Counted from the first letter of the stretch, positions 16,942 to 24,715 are shown. The stretch: DNA of 64,000 nt from Pelosinus fermentans JBW45 (GCF_000271665.2 NZ_CP010978.1:3750501-3814500); one strand, 5' to 3'. Numbers and translations are program-made. The notes: generated from the letters alone by a model not told the origin.

Positions 16942-18264
16942 TTACGTTGCCACTACTTTTTTACACATTTTTATCTTTTTCTGTCCTTGTATATGCTGGT
17001 TCCATAAGCTCGCAACCATATGACTGGTTCCTTGCAAGCCCATAAATGGTCGATGTTTAAGGATCATTTCATCGTAAACAGGTGAGGAGATATGCTGATA
17101 TGCCACATCTTTCACTACTTTTTGATGCAGGATTGCTTTTTCTCTGCTGCTTGCCATCAGCAATCCGCCTCGTAAGCCTGCCAAGTGTTGTTCAATTTTC
17201 TGCTGATCCTTATATCCATCTAACACAATTCCAATATATTCAGGATAACTCTGCTTAAAGGGAACACCATTTTGTAATACAGTTATGATTTTCTTTGCAT
17301 TCAACCACTCCCCTCGTACTGCCTGGGATATAGCAAAGGCTACGGAGGCAGGGGCAGCAATGAAAATGCTGTCGAACCAGATAGTACCCCAAATCTTTTG
17401 CTGTTCTTTATTCATAATGCTATGTTTTTGTTCCAGGCAATCTGCTTCTTGTTGAAGAGCTTTTAGTCCATTACTTCCCCCTGACAGATAATAATTAATC
17501 GCTTTCAGCCAGTTCAAGGAACCTTGTATGCCATAAGGGGGTAATAAGGATACATAGGGCATATCATACTGCTCTTCTAATAGCTCTGCCAGCTCACGTC
17601 CTAGTTCATCATGAACTACAATATTCAGCTGCGCCTGAGTCATATTGCTAATTTCCTGCATCGAACTTCCTGCTCCTGGACAAGCGATTACTTCATAACC
17701 TGCTAAGGTTAGCATACGCCTCAGCTCTTGCAGATCATGGACTGCATTATAATAACCAACACTGCATCCTAAAAGGTTAACCGTCCTTGGCTTTATAGCA
17801 GTACGCAACTGCAGGGGCACCTCACGAAAATAGGCTTTGGCAGCTGCCTGATATCCTGCCCAAAATCCCTCTTCCAAAGCATGACGATCCAGACAAATCA
17901 CAGGACAATTCATATCTGCCTGCTTGGCAATATGCAAAAGATCCTCATTACGGGTACCGTCAGTGCAGCTGTTCGCTAGTAGCACTACAGATGGCTGAGC
18001 CGTCTGTTTTATGGATTGTAAAATATGCAGCAAATACTGTTCTGTACCAGAGAATACAGCATCTTTACTTCTTTGGGAGCAAAAGAAGCGCATTCTTGCT
18101 GTTGGACATTGTTTTTCAATATACTCATGAGCTGAAAAATAACACCATAAGGAACTGTTAAGCACCATTACAGCACCTGGAATACCTGCAAAAAAGGTTG
18201 ATGCACCTGTCAATCCACAACTATTGCCCTCTTTGCACATATAAGTTGAAAGATTCGTAACCAT
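16942..18264 (-). CDS. Nitrogenase component-1-like protein in corrinoid operon
   Basis: A 440-residue protein of the nitrogenase component-1 superfamily (NifD/NifE/BchN/CfbD). Three cysteines occur in the order and rough spacing of the NifD P-cluster ligands: C16 (NSCGLTGA), C41 (SLWCYF) and C100 (ANSCTDGT). The later block LLGCSVGYYNAVHDLQELRRML and GYEVIACPGAGSSMQEI matches the second Rossmann-like domain. No NifH-like reductase and no second component-1 subunit is in the window, so a homomeric, CfbD-like arrangement is possible. CfbD acts on a nickel tetrapyrrole in methanogens; here a corrinoid or other tetrapyrrole substrate is inference. ATG 18264 is preferred (GGGAGG eight bases upstream). 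It is the first gene after a cobalamin riboswitch and lies directly before btuB. Confidence 0.8.
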   Translation of the reverse strand: MVTNLSTYMCKEGNSCGLTGASTFFAGIPGAVMVLNSSLWCYFSAHEYIEKQCPTARMRFFCSQRSKDAVFSGTEQYLLHILQSIKQTAQPSVVLLANSCTDGTRNEDLLHIAKQADMNCPVICLDRHALEEGFWAGYQAAAKAYFREVPLQLRTAIKPRTVNLLGCSVGYYNAVHDLQELRRMLTLAGYEVIACPGAGSSMQEISNMTQAQLNIVVHDELGRELAELLEEQYDMPYVSLLPPYGIQGSLNWLKAINYYLSGGSNGLKALQQEADCLEQKHSIMNKEQQKIWGTIWFDSIFIAAPASVAFAISQAVRGEWLNAKKIITVLQNGVPFKQSYPEYIGIVLDGYKDQQKIEQHLAGLRGGLLMASSREKAILHQKVVKDVAYQHISSPVYDEMILKHRPFMGLQGTSHMVASLWNQHIQGQKKIKMCKKVVAT

Positions 18265-18306
18265 ACACAATACCTCCCTTTTTTGCAGTTCTCCAATAAT
18301 ACCTGT

Positions 18307-18344
18307 AAAAAAAATCTCTTAACCCAAAAAGGTCAAGAGATTTT
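18307..18344 (-). terminator. Riboswitch-linked terminator before nitrogenase-like gene
   Basis: On the minus strand a 13-bp stem (18332-18344 with 18311-18323, one G-T pair) is followed by eight Ts. It lies between the aptamer and ATG 18264. A separate perfect palindrome, CCGACGTATATATACGTCGG, lies at 18371-18390. Confidence 0.85.
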
Positions 18345-18427
18345 ACAATAGCATCAAGTAAATAGTAATCCCGACGTATATATACGTCGGGGAAAAATAA
18401 GCACAATAAAAAAACTATCGTACAAAT

Positions 18428-18626
18428 CCCCTCCCCATCTCTCGCAGGTTCTAACGGTGATTGCTATATAGGCAGTTCTCCTGACTTAGAATCATTGCTC
18501 CCCCATACCTTCCCAAGAACTTTGTCTCAGTGGCATATCATGGGTTCACTCCTCATTACAGTGGCGGGACCGTGCCGGAATGAAACCGGACTTCCCTATT
18601 AAGCCCCAAAGGGCACCTATACCATC
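18428..18626 (-). promoter_or_regulatory. Cobalamin riboswitch before nitrogenase-like/btuB operon
   Basis: It has all class hallmarks on the minus strand (TTAATAGGGAA, CGGTCCCGCCACTGTAA, GCCACTGAGA, GGGAAGG, AGGAGAACTGCC) with P1 strands near 18467-18472 and 18615-18620. The leader promoter is visible: TTGACA (18681-18686, minus strand) then a 17-base spacer and TAAAGT. It should control about ten genes from the nitrogenase-like gene through btuB, btuFCD, exbBD and tonB. Confidence 0.95.
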
Positions 18627-18710
18627 CATATGAAAATTTTTACATGTTATAAGATTCACTTTATAATATCTTTAAAGAATTGTCAAGCAATTCACTGTTA
18701 ACAACTTCTT

Positions 18711-19244
18711 TTAAAATTCTATCCCTTTTTGAGCCTTTATGCCCTTTTTATAAGGATGTTTAATCTCTTTCATTTCCGTTACTAAATCGGCTTTATCAAT
18801 AATCTCAGGGCGGACATCCCGCCCTGTCAGCACAAGATGCAAGGCAGAGGGCTTGTCCTCTAATAATTTTAATACTGCTTCTAGAGATAGAACGCCAAAC
18901 TTAATCGCATAGTTAATTTCATCTAAAATAATCATATCCCACTGGTTTGATCCAATTTCTTTTCGCGCCATCTCCAAGGCTTCTTCAGCTGCATGACGAT
19001 GATCAGCCATAGCATCTTCATTCGCATTGCGAACAAAACCTTCCCCCATCTGACGCATTACAAAATTAGGTCCCAAAGCCTCTGCCGTTTTTAATTCGCC
19101 ATACTTCCAGCTGCCTTTAATAAATTGTATGATCAGCACTTTGAATCCCTGTCCCCAAGCCCTTAGTCCAAGACCTAAAGCTGCTGTTGTTTTTCCTTTG
19201 CCATTTCCTGTGTTAACAAGAATTAAACCATGTCTGTTTTCCAT
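18711..19244 (-). CDS. cobO: Cob(I)alamin adenosyltransferase (CobA/CobO type)
   Basis: A 177-residue P-loop corrinoid adenosyltransferase. The P-loop GNGKGKTTAALGLGLRAWG is at residues 13-31, and MIILDEINYAIKFG and HLVLTGRDVRPEII are diagnostic. The enzyme attaches the 5'-deoxyadenosyl group to reduced corrinoid, trapping imported material as well as serving synthesis. It follows the cytosolic cbiK by 88 bases under the same riboswitch. It is close to the family's usual length. Confidence 0.93.
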   Translation of the reverse strand: MENRHGLILVNTGNGKGKTTAALGLGLRAWGQGFKVLIIQFIKGSWKYGELKTAEALGPNFVMRQMGEGFVRNANEDAMADHRHAAEEALEMARKEIGSNQWDMIILDEINYAIKFGVLSLEAVLKLLEDKPSALHLVLTGRDVRPEIIDKADLVTEMKEIKHPYKKGIKAQKGIEF

Positions 19245-19332
19245 ATCAATTCCCCCCTTATTTCCAAAACCCTTGAAACAACTTTGTAGAATATCTAGCT
19301 ATTACTCCTTTATCTATTTCGCTATCGACATA

Positions 19333-20172
19333 TCAATGCCTGCACATACCATGTCCAGCTTTTTGACTCATAGCGTCCTTTAGATGCTGCACATACAGAT
19401 CTTGAATCTTCGTATTTTCGCCTAAGCCATGGAGATAGACATCCACTGCAAAACCCGCTTTTACTAGCTGGGATCTGGCAGAATCATCCTCATCACCTGC
19501 CATGTCATTATTAACGTGATCACCAGCAACCAGCATAAATGGCATCAATATTACTTTCTTGATATCCCGCTTTTTCAACTTTACAATCACACTTTCTAGC
19601 GGCGGGAAACCTTCTACTGTATAAACAAATATATGATTCAGTCCAGCTTCTTCGATTTTCATTTGCAATGCAGCATAGGCTGTATTGGCAGGATGTACGC
19701 CACCATGTCCCATAAACACAATGGCTTCTTGGCTTTCCACTTTAGGCAATTGTGCTGTCAAAGCCTCAATGGCTTCTACATAATCATCTGGTCTGTCTTC
19801 CTGCCCTGTATAATAAAGCAAAGGACGGCCGATTACAATCTTTTCAAATACTTTTTGCTGCCCATGAATGTATTGAACGACGATTTTCTTGATCTTATCA
19901 TATTCTTCGCCGCCAACCACATGCAATGGCTGAACATATACTTCTTTGTATCCTTCATCTTCCAGCCTTTGGATTGCTTCTGCTTCTGTATCAATGTGAA
20001 TACCATCTCTGGCTGCTAACCTTTTGATAACGATTCGAGATGTAAAGGCTCTTCGAACTTCATATTCGGGAAAATTCGCTTTGATCTTATTTTCCACGCT
20101 TTCAATATTGAGTCGTAACCCTTCCTGATAGGTTGTACCAAAACTCACAACTACAATAGCCTTTTTCATCAT
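19333..20172 (-). CDS. cbiK: Cytosolic sirohydrochlorin cobaltochelatase
   Basis: A 279-residue CbiK with no signal peptide: it starts directly with MMKKAIVVVSFGTTYQEG, the first strand of the fold. Candidate metal-site histidines are H156 (MGHGGVH) and H219 (LVAGDHVNNDMAGDE). It ends with a short His/Cys-containing tail (GHGMCRH) that could bind metal. It inserts cobalt into sirohydrochlorin. It is clearly related to the exported copy at 5552-6478, sharing NIESVE, RAFTS and GRPLL/GRPVL blocks. AAGGAG lies upstream of two adjacent ATGs. Confidence 0.93.
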   Translation of the reverse strand: MMKKAIVVVSFGTTYQEGLRLNIESVENKIKANFPEYEVRRAFTSRIVIKRLAARDGIHIDTEAEAIQRLEDEGYKEVYVQPLHVVGGEEYDKIKKIVVQYIHGQQKVFEKIVIGRPLLYYTGQEDRPDDYVEAIEALTAQLPKVESQEAIVFMGHGGVHPANTAYAALQMKIEEAGLNHIFVYTVEGFPPLESVIVKLKKRDIKKVILMPFMLVAGDHVNNDMAGDEDDSARSQLVKAGFAVDVYLHGLGENTKIQDLYVQHLKDAMSQKAGHGMCRH

Positions 20173-20213
20173 TAGCCACTCCTTATTTCTTCTTTTCTGC
20201 TCGTGAATACATA

Positions 20214-20246
20214 TAAAAATCTCCTAACCAATTGGTTAGGAGATTG
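20214..20246 (-). terminator. Riboswitch-linked terminator before cytosolic cbiK
   Basis: A perfect self-complementary segment (20218-20245) gives a strong stem followed on the minus strand by a short T run. It lies between the third cobalamin aptamer and cbiK. Confidence 0.8.
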
Positions 20247-20329
20247 AAGCTTATCATTAAGTAATCTGACTCATTCTATAAAATTCCAGCTTTTATGTGC
20301 CAGAAAAAATACAACTAACATCTGTACTT

Positions 20330-20528
20330 AATCCCCTCCCCATCACTCGCAGGTCAATTGGTGATTGTTATATAGGCAGTTCTCCTGACTTAGAATCATC
20401 GCTTCCTCAAACCTTCCCAAGATTTTATCTCAGTGGTAAACCTAGGGGAATGCTCCTCATTACAGTGGCGGGACCGCGTCGGCATGTAACCGAACTTCCC
20501 TATTAAGCCCTAACGGGCACCTATACCA
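20330..20528 (-). promoter_or_regulatory. Cobalamin riboswitch before cbiK-cobO
   Basis: The aptamer shows the minus-strand hallmarks TTAATAGGGAA, ACGCGGTCCCGCCACTGTAA, CCACTGAGATAA, GGGAAGG and AGGAGAACTGCC. P1 strands are TATAGG at 20371-20376 and its complement near 20519-20525. The shared 3' extension with CCTGCGAG and GGGGAGGGG is present. Expected to lower cbiK and cobO expression when corrinoid is plentiful. Confidence 0.95.
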
Positions 20529-20545
20529 TCCATATGTACTTTTTA

Positions 20546-20594
20546 TCATACCGCTTGTATCGTATAACAAGCGGTATGATTTGTCAATGTAAGA
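20546..20594 (-). promoter_or_regulatory. Leader promoter overlapped by 13-bp inverted repeat
   Basis: On the minus strand TTGACA, a 17-base spacer and TACGAT form a promoter for the riboswitch leader. A perfect 13-bp inverted repeat (20546-20558 and 20567-20579, eight-base gap) covers the spacer and the -10 region. The position fits an operator. It could also act as a terminator for the btuF-like gene that ends at 20601, but no T run follows. Confidence 0.6.
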
Positions 20595-20600
20595 GATTCA

Positions 20601-21581
20601 TTACTGAAATAACTGTGGATAAAAAGCTTTGGCTAACCATTGTACCGTTTTACCGCTTCTGATTCCTCCATTCATATCATTGAAAGAAAAAATAACAAAT
20701 CGTCGCTTCTTGATTGCTTCTACCTCCGATAATGCCGGATTCTTTACAAGCATTTGTATTGTCTCTTGGGTTGATGACGCAGCATGTTCATTAATCACGA
20801 TCACCTCTGGATTGCGTCTTATGATCTCCTGCCAGTCTGTTTTTTCCCAGCTTTTTTCTAAATGCCCAAAAACATTATCACCGCCCGCCAAACGTATTAA
20901 ATCACTTTCCAGCGATCTTCCTGCAATTAAAACTTGATTTCCTGTCGCTGCATCAAATACCATAATTTTGACCCGTTTATCGATAATATCTGTTTTTTCT
21001 TTAACTTGCTGAATCTCATTTTTTATACTTTTAATGAGATCTTGTGCTTTTGTTTCAACATGAAAAATTTTTCCGATATTGTTAATATCATTATACACTT
21101 CCTGAACCGTTGCATGTTCCTTAAGTCCCCCTTGGGTGATATAGGACTTAATATTTTGCTTTTCCAGAACATCTGCAGTACCGATCCACTTATCCTCAAA
21201 AGCATCATTATAGCCATAAATAAAATCCGGTTTTACTGCTAATAAGGTATCTTTTGAAGGATAGGTATCCGATAGGACTAGAATTTTGTTATATTGTTCT
21301 TTGTATTCAGGCTGAATTTCACCGTCCATATGGGCTGCTCCTACTATTTTGTCCGAAAGACCCAGAGCCAGCATAATTTCAGTGGCATGCTGGTTCAAAG
21401 TAACTACTCGCTGAGGAACATTTACAAATTCAATCACACGTTTATGATTGTTTATCATAACCCTCCCTTGTTGTTCTTTAGAACCATCATTTGTAACTTG
21501 TTTATTTATGCAGCCGGTAAATAAGAATGATACCATTATTAACATCACAAAAAACAGATAATGAATTTTTTTCATACTCAT
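20601..21581 (-). CDS. btuF: Orphan corrinoid-type binding lipoprotein
   Basis: A BtuF-family binding protein with a lipoprotein signal (FFVMLIMVSFLFTGC). The domain starts RVIEFVNVPQRVVTLNQHATEIML and ends GIRSGKTVQWLAKAFYPQLF. No permease or ATPase follows, so it must use one of the two BtuCD pairs encoded earlier or a distant one. AGGAGG lies five bases before the second of two adjacent ATGs (21581), which is used here. It follows two tandem cobalamin riboswitches and a 53-codon small ORF. Confidence 0.88.
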   Translation of the reverse strand: MSMKKIHYLFFVMLIMVSFLFTGCINKQVTNDGSKEQQGRVMINNHKRVIEFVNVPQRVVTLNQHATEIMLALGLSDKIVGAAHMDGEIQPEYKEQYNKILVLSDTYPSKDTLLAVKPDFIYGYNDAFEDKWIGTADVLEKQNIKSYITQGGLKEHATVQEVYNDINNIGKIFHVETKAQDLIKSIKNEIQQVKEKTDIIDKRVKIMVFDAATGNQVLIAGRSLESDLIRLAGGDNVFGHLEKSWEKTDWQEIIRRNPEVIVINEHAASSTQETIQMLVKNPALSEVEAIKKRRFVIFSFNDMNGGIRSGKTVQWLAKAFYPQLFQ

Positions 21582-21658
21582 CATTTCCTCCTAAAATAAA
21601 TTTAATTCGGTATTCATAACTATAATTTAAATACACAAGGCTTACTGTCCTAAATGAA

Positions 21659-21690
21659 AATCCTCCAGCAACAATAGCTGGAGGATTTGG
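21659..21690 (-). terminator. Hairpin between small ORF and btuF-like gene
   Basis: A 12-bp stem (AAATCCTCCAGC type arms) with a seven-base loop, followed by four Ts on the minus strand. It may partly end transcription after the 53-codon ORF, or mask the approach to the btuF-like gene. Confidence 0.55.
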
Positions 21691-21749
21691 AAACATTTCC
21701 TCACTATCTTTAGCCCAGGTTAGCACTATATGCTGCCACCCAATTTACA

Positions 21750-21911
21750 TTAAGACAAAACAGCAATATCCCAAAACCATTGCGTCTTTGTAATATCATT
21801 CGTTGGTATTTCTTTTTTAGTCTCTTGATTTTCTTGTTTAATTGCGAAGCCCTTCTTATATTGCTGCTGTATCCCCATAATTTCTCTTGCCATTTCGCTT
21901 GTCATTTCCAT
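21750..21911 (-). CDS. Small 53-residue protein in riboswitch leader region
   Basis: An ORF of 53 codons with a strong GGAGG seven to eight bases before its ATG. The peptide begins MEMTSEMAREIMGIQQQYKK and ends TQWFWDIAVLS. It has no cysteine, no signal peptide and no membrane segment; the first half is probably helical and the last ten residues are hydrophobic and aromatic. It lies between the second tandem cobalamin riboswitch and the btuF-like gene, so its expression should follow corrinoid level. I do not recognise it. Confidence 0.6.
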   Translation of the reverse strand: MEMTSEMAREIMGIQQQYKKGFAIKQENQETKKEIPTNDITKTQWFWDIAVLS

Positions 21912-21961
21912 TTATATAACCTCCAAACGGTTTATGTTTTTTTTCATTGTTTCAATATAAA

Positions 21962-22027
21962 AATGGATCTCTCTTATAATCATCTTTGCCCCTTGCCATG
22001 AAGAGATGATTATAAGAGAAATCCATT
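21962..22027 (-). terminator. Terminator after the proximal tandem riboswitch
   Basis: A long stem of about 24 bp (arms near 21962-21985 and 22004-22027, one mismatch) is followed by a T run on the minus strand. It stands between the proximal cobalamin aptamer and the 53-codon ORF. Confidence 0.8.
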
Positions 22028-22089
22028 ATGCTTAACCATTTTAAGTAAAAAGACAACCCAAAATAGCCTATAAAGTAGACGCCTCGAAT

Positions 22090-22290
22090 AATCCCCTTCC
22101 TGTTTCCTCGCAGGTCAAACGGTGATTGTCAAATAGGCAGTTCTCCTGGCTCTGGATCATCGCTCCTTCAAACCTTCCCAGGATTTTCATCCCAGTGGCA
22201 TATACTTGAAGTCACTCACCAATACAGTGGCGGGACCGCGCCGGCATTTAACCGAACTTCCCTATTAAGCCCTTGCGGGCACCTATCTCT
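22090..22290 (-). promoter_or_regulatory. Cobalamin riboswitch, proximal copy of tandem pair
   Basis: A complete aptamer with P1 strands around 22133-22137 and 22282-22286, and the motifs TTAATAGGGAA, GCGGTCCCGCCACTGTATT, GCCACTGGGAT, GGGAAGG and CCAGGAGAACTGCC. It is almost identical to the copy at 22520-22723 over more than 200 bases, including flanks. No separate promoter is evident between the two copies. Confidence 0.95.
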
Positions 22291-22305
22291 ATTTATTCTA
22301 TTTTT

Positions 22306-22338
22306 TTAATAGAAAATTCTAAAAGAAGCAAATCCCAT
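22306..22338 (-). CDS. 10-codon mini-ORF between tandem riboswitches
   Basis: A strong AAAAGGAGG lies upstream of an ATG that opens a frame of only ten codons (MGFASFRIFY). It stands where the first gene after the distal riboswitch would be expected. It may be a leader peptide or the remains of a gene lost after the riboswitch duplication. Confidence 0.4.
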   Translation of the reverse strand: MGFASFRIFY

Positions 22339-22391
22339 ATTACACCTCCTTTTAAGAATCGTAATTTCTTTAGTTCGACTTTTGATAAATA

Positions 22392-22467
22392 AAAAAAATA
22401 GATTTCTCAACTAGTCAAACCTAACTCTTCCCTGGAAGAATTGACTATTTGAGAAACCCATTTTTCA
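22392..22467 (-). terminator. Terminator after the distal tandem riboswitch
   Basis: An imperfect stem of about 18 bp (arms near 22400-22417 and 22443-22461) is followed on the minus strand by eight Ts. It should make the distal aptamer a complete transcriptional switch on its own. Confidence 0.75.
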
Positions 22468-22519
22468 CTAGTTCCAGTTGAATGACAACCTGAAACGAAC
22501 CTATAAAATAGATGCCTCG

Positions 22520-22723
22520 AATAATCTCCTCCCTGTTTCCTCGCAGGTCAAACGGTGATTGTCAAATAGGCAGTTCTCCTGGCTCTGGATCATCGCTCCT
22601 TCAAACCTTCCCAGGATTTTCATCCCAGTGGCATATACTTGAAGTCACTCACCAATACAGTGGCGGGACCGCGTCGGCATTCAACCGAACTTCCCTATTA
22701 AGCCCTTGCGGGCACCTATTTCT
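22520..22723 (-). promoter_or_regulatory. Cobalamin riboswitch, distal copy of tandem pair
   Basis: Same motifs and nearly the same sequence as the proximal copy; P1 strands are near 22564-22570 and 22713-22719. Its promoter is visible on the minus strand: TTGACA (22783-22788), a 17-base spacer and TATTTT (22760-22765). A transcript must pass this switch and its terminator before reaching the proximal one. Confidence 0.95.
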
Positions 22724-22929
22724 TCATATTAGATTGTACCTTTTGTAACTTACCTGTTTAAAATACCATACTCAAATCCTACTGTCAATTATTTTTCACT
22801 TATATTGATTCTATTTATCTAGATACTTCTAATGAAAGCACACCCCATCATATTCTACTAACTGCCTTCATATATTTATCATGTCTATATAATAAACTAC
22901 GATGGAGTTATCTGGCAAGGAGGACAATC

Positions 22930-24663
22930 GTGCAACAAGGAAAACCCAGTCTGCATACTACTTCCTGGCAGTTAATCACCTCTTATTGGTTTTCAAGAAA
23001 AGCACCGCTGGCCTGGGGATTGCTCCTTACAACTATAACGCTAAATATAGGTATTGTTCTGATTAATTTTTATTTAAATCACTGGCAGGGAAACTTCTAT
23101 CATCAACTCCAGTATTACAATTATGCCGGTTTTATTGGTGCTTTACTTGATTTTAGCCTTATAGGCAGTGTTTACATTATTATTTCCGGGTTTCAGGTCT
23201 TTTTTCAAATGATGCTGCAAATGCACTGGCGGCAATGGATGACCCATCATTATCTGCAGCGCTGGCTTCATGATAAAACCTATTATTATATGAATCATTT
23301 ACTCCATAATGCAGATAATCCCGACCAGCGTATTAGTGAAGATGTTCATTTACTTGCCACTAACACACTCAGCCTCTTTTTAGGACTACTAAAACAAATT
23401 GCTACTCTCATTACCTTCATTATCGTTCTGTGGCAGTTATCGGGAAATCTTAGCCTTACCATTAACCAAACTCCCATAACCATTTATGGCTATCTAGTCT
23501 GGGCAGCATTAGGATATTCCATCGTAGGCACCTGCCTGATCACCCGGATAGGGCGCCCATTGGTAAAGCTAAATGTCTTGCAACAGGGCTATGAAGCTGA
23601 TTTTCGCTACGCTCTTGTCCGTTTCCGAGAGAATGACGAAAGCATCGCACTGTATAATGGAGAAACAGCCGAAAAAAATAAATTCATGCGTATTTTTCAC
23701 AATATTTATGCCAATTATGGGAAAATTACAATCACCAGTAAAAATATAACTTGGCTTACTGTAATTTATTCTCAAGTATCCATTATTTTTGCCTTTCTCA
23801 TGGCCTCTCCCCGCTATTTCAACAATGATATACAACTGGGTCAACTCTTTGAAATATCAGGAGCCTATTGGTATGTCCACTCTGCTCTCTCTTATATCAT
23901 TGATAGTTTTGGCAAAATTGCGGAATGGCAATCCATCCTCATTCGCCTTACTCAATTTACTCAAAATATGCGCAAAGCCCAACTATTACTGAAAGCAACA
24001 CAAGATCTTACGATACATCCTCCTGTAAACGACTCCTTCATCGCAAAAGACCTTTCTATACAATGCCCTCGCAAAGAGTTCTTATTAAAAAACTTGTCTC
24101 TACGGGTAACTGCCAAAGATAATATCCTCATTACAGGTCCATCTGGCTGCGGAAAAAGCACGCTATTAAAGACCTTAACCGGTATTTGGCCTTTCTCCCA
24201 AGGAACGCTTGCACACCCACCTAAGGAGAAAGTAATTCTAGTGCCGCAAAAATCTTATATTCCCATCCACACATTGTACAATGTACTCCTCTATCCTAAC
24301 CTTCACACCCCAATCACCAGACTCGCTATGCAGGAAACGTTAAAACTGTGCCAGCTCTCCTTCCTCACAGAACAATTAGAACAAGAGAATAATTGGGGGG
24401 AAATTTTATCCTTAGGTGAACAGCAAAAATTAGCAATTGCCAGGGCCATACTGCATCAGCCTGACTGGCTGTTGCTTGACGAAGCAACATCTTCTCTCGA
24501 TACAGAAACGGAGTTATATATGTATGCTCTCTTAAAAAGAACTCTGCCTAAAACCGTGCTCATCAGTGTCGGACATCAAGAAGCTTTAAAGAAATTTCAT
24601 ACATTAAAACTGGAACTAGATGGACTGGGAAGCTGGCAATTATCAAAACTGCCAGCAACATGA
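22930..24663 (+). CDS. BacA/SbmA-like ABC transporter (candidate B12 importer)
   Basis: A 577-residue fusion of an ABC_membrane_2/SbmA-BacA-type membrane domain (about six helices, residues 30-330) and an ATPase (Walker A GPSGCGKST about 402, signature SLGEQQKLAIARA about 497, Walker B LLLDEATSSLD about 515). The family includes mycobacterial Rv1819c, which imports cobalamin and hydrophilic peptides, and BacA/SbmA peptide importers. GTG 22930 has AAGGAGG at the right distance. It is divergent from the tandem cobalamin riboswitches but has no aptamer of its own. B12 import is a context inference. Confidence 0.85.
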   Translation: MQQGKPSLHTTSWQLITSYWFSRKAPLAWGLLLTTITLNIGIVLINFYLNHWQGNFYHQLQYYNYAGFIGALLDFSLIGSVYIIISGFQVFFQMMLQMHWRQWMTHHYLQRWLHDKTYYYMNHLLHNADNPDQRISEDVHLLATNTLSLFLGLLKQIATLITFIIVLWQLSGNLSLTINQTPITIYGYLVWAALGYSIVGTCLITRIGRPLVKLNVLQQGYEADFRYALVRFRENDESIALYNGETAEKNKFMRIFHNIYANYGKITITSKNITWLTVIYSQVSIIFAFLMASPRYFNNDIQLGQLFEISGAYWYVHSALSYIIDSFGKIAEWQSILIRLTQFTQNMRKAQLLLKATQDLTIHPPVNDSFIAKDLSIQCPRKEFLLKNLSLRVTAKDNILITGPSGCGKSTLLKTLTGIWPFSQGTLAHPPKEKVILVPQKSYIPIHTLYNVLLYPNLHTPITRLAMQETLKLCQLSFLTEQLEQENNWGEILSLGEQQKLAIARAILHQPDWLLLDEATSSLDTETELYMYALLKRTLPKTVLISVGHQEALKKFHTLKLELDGLGSWQLSKLPAT

Positions 24664-24715
24664 GAGAGAGGATACACACCGATTAGGATTTTATCCATTA
24701 GTAAGAATAAAAAAT

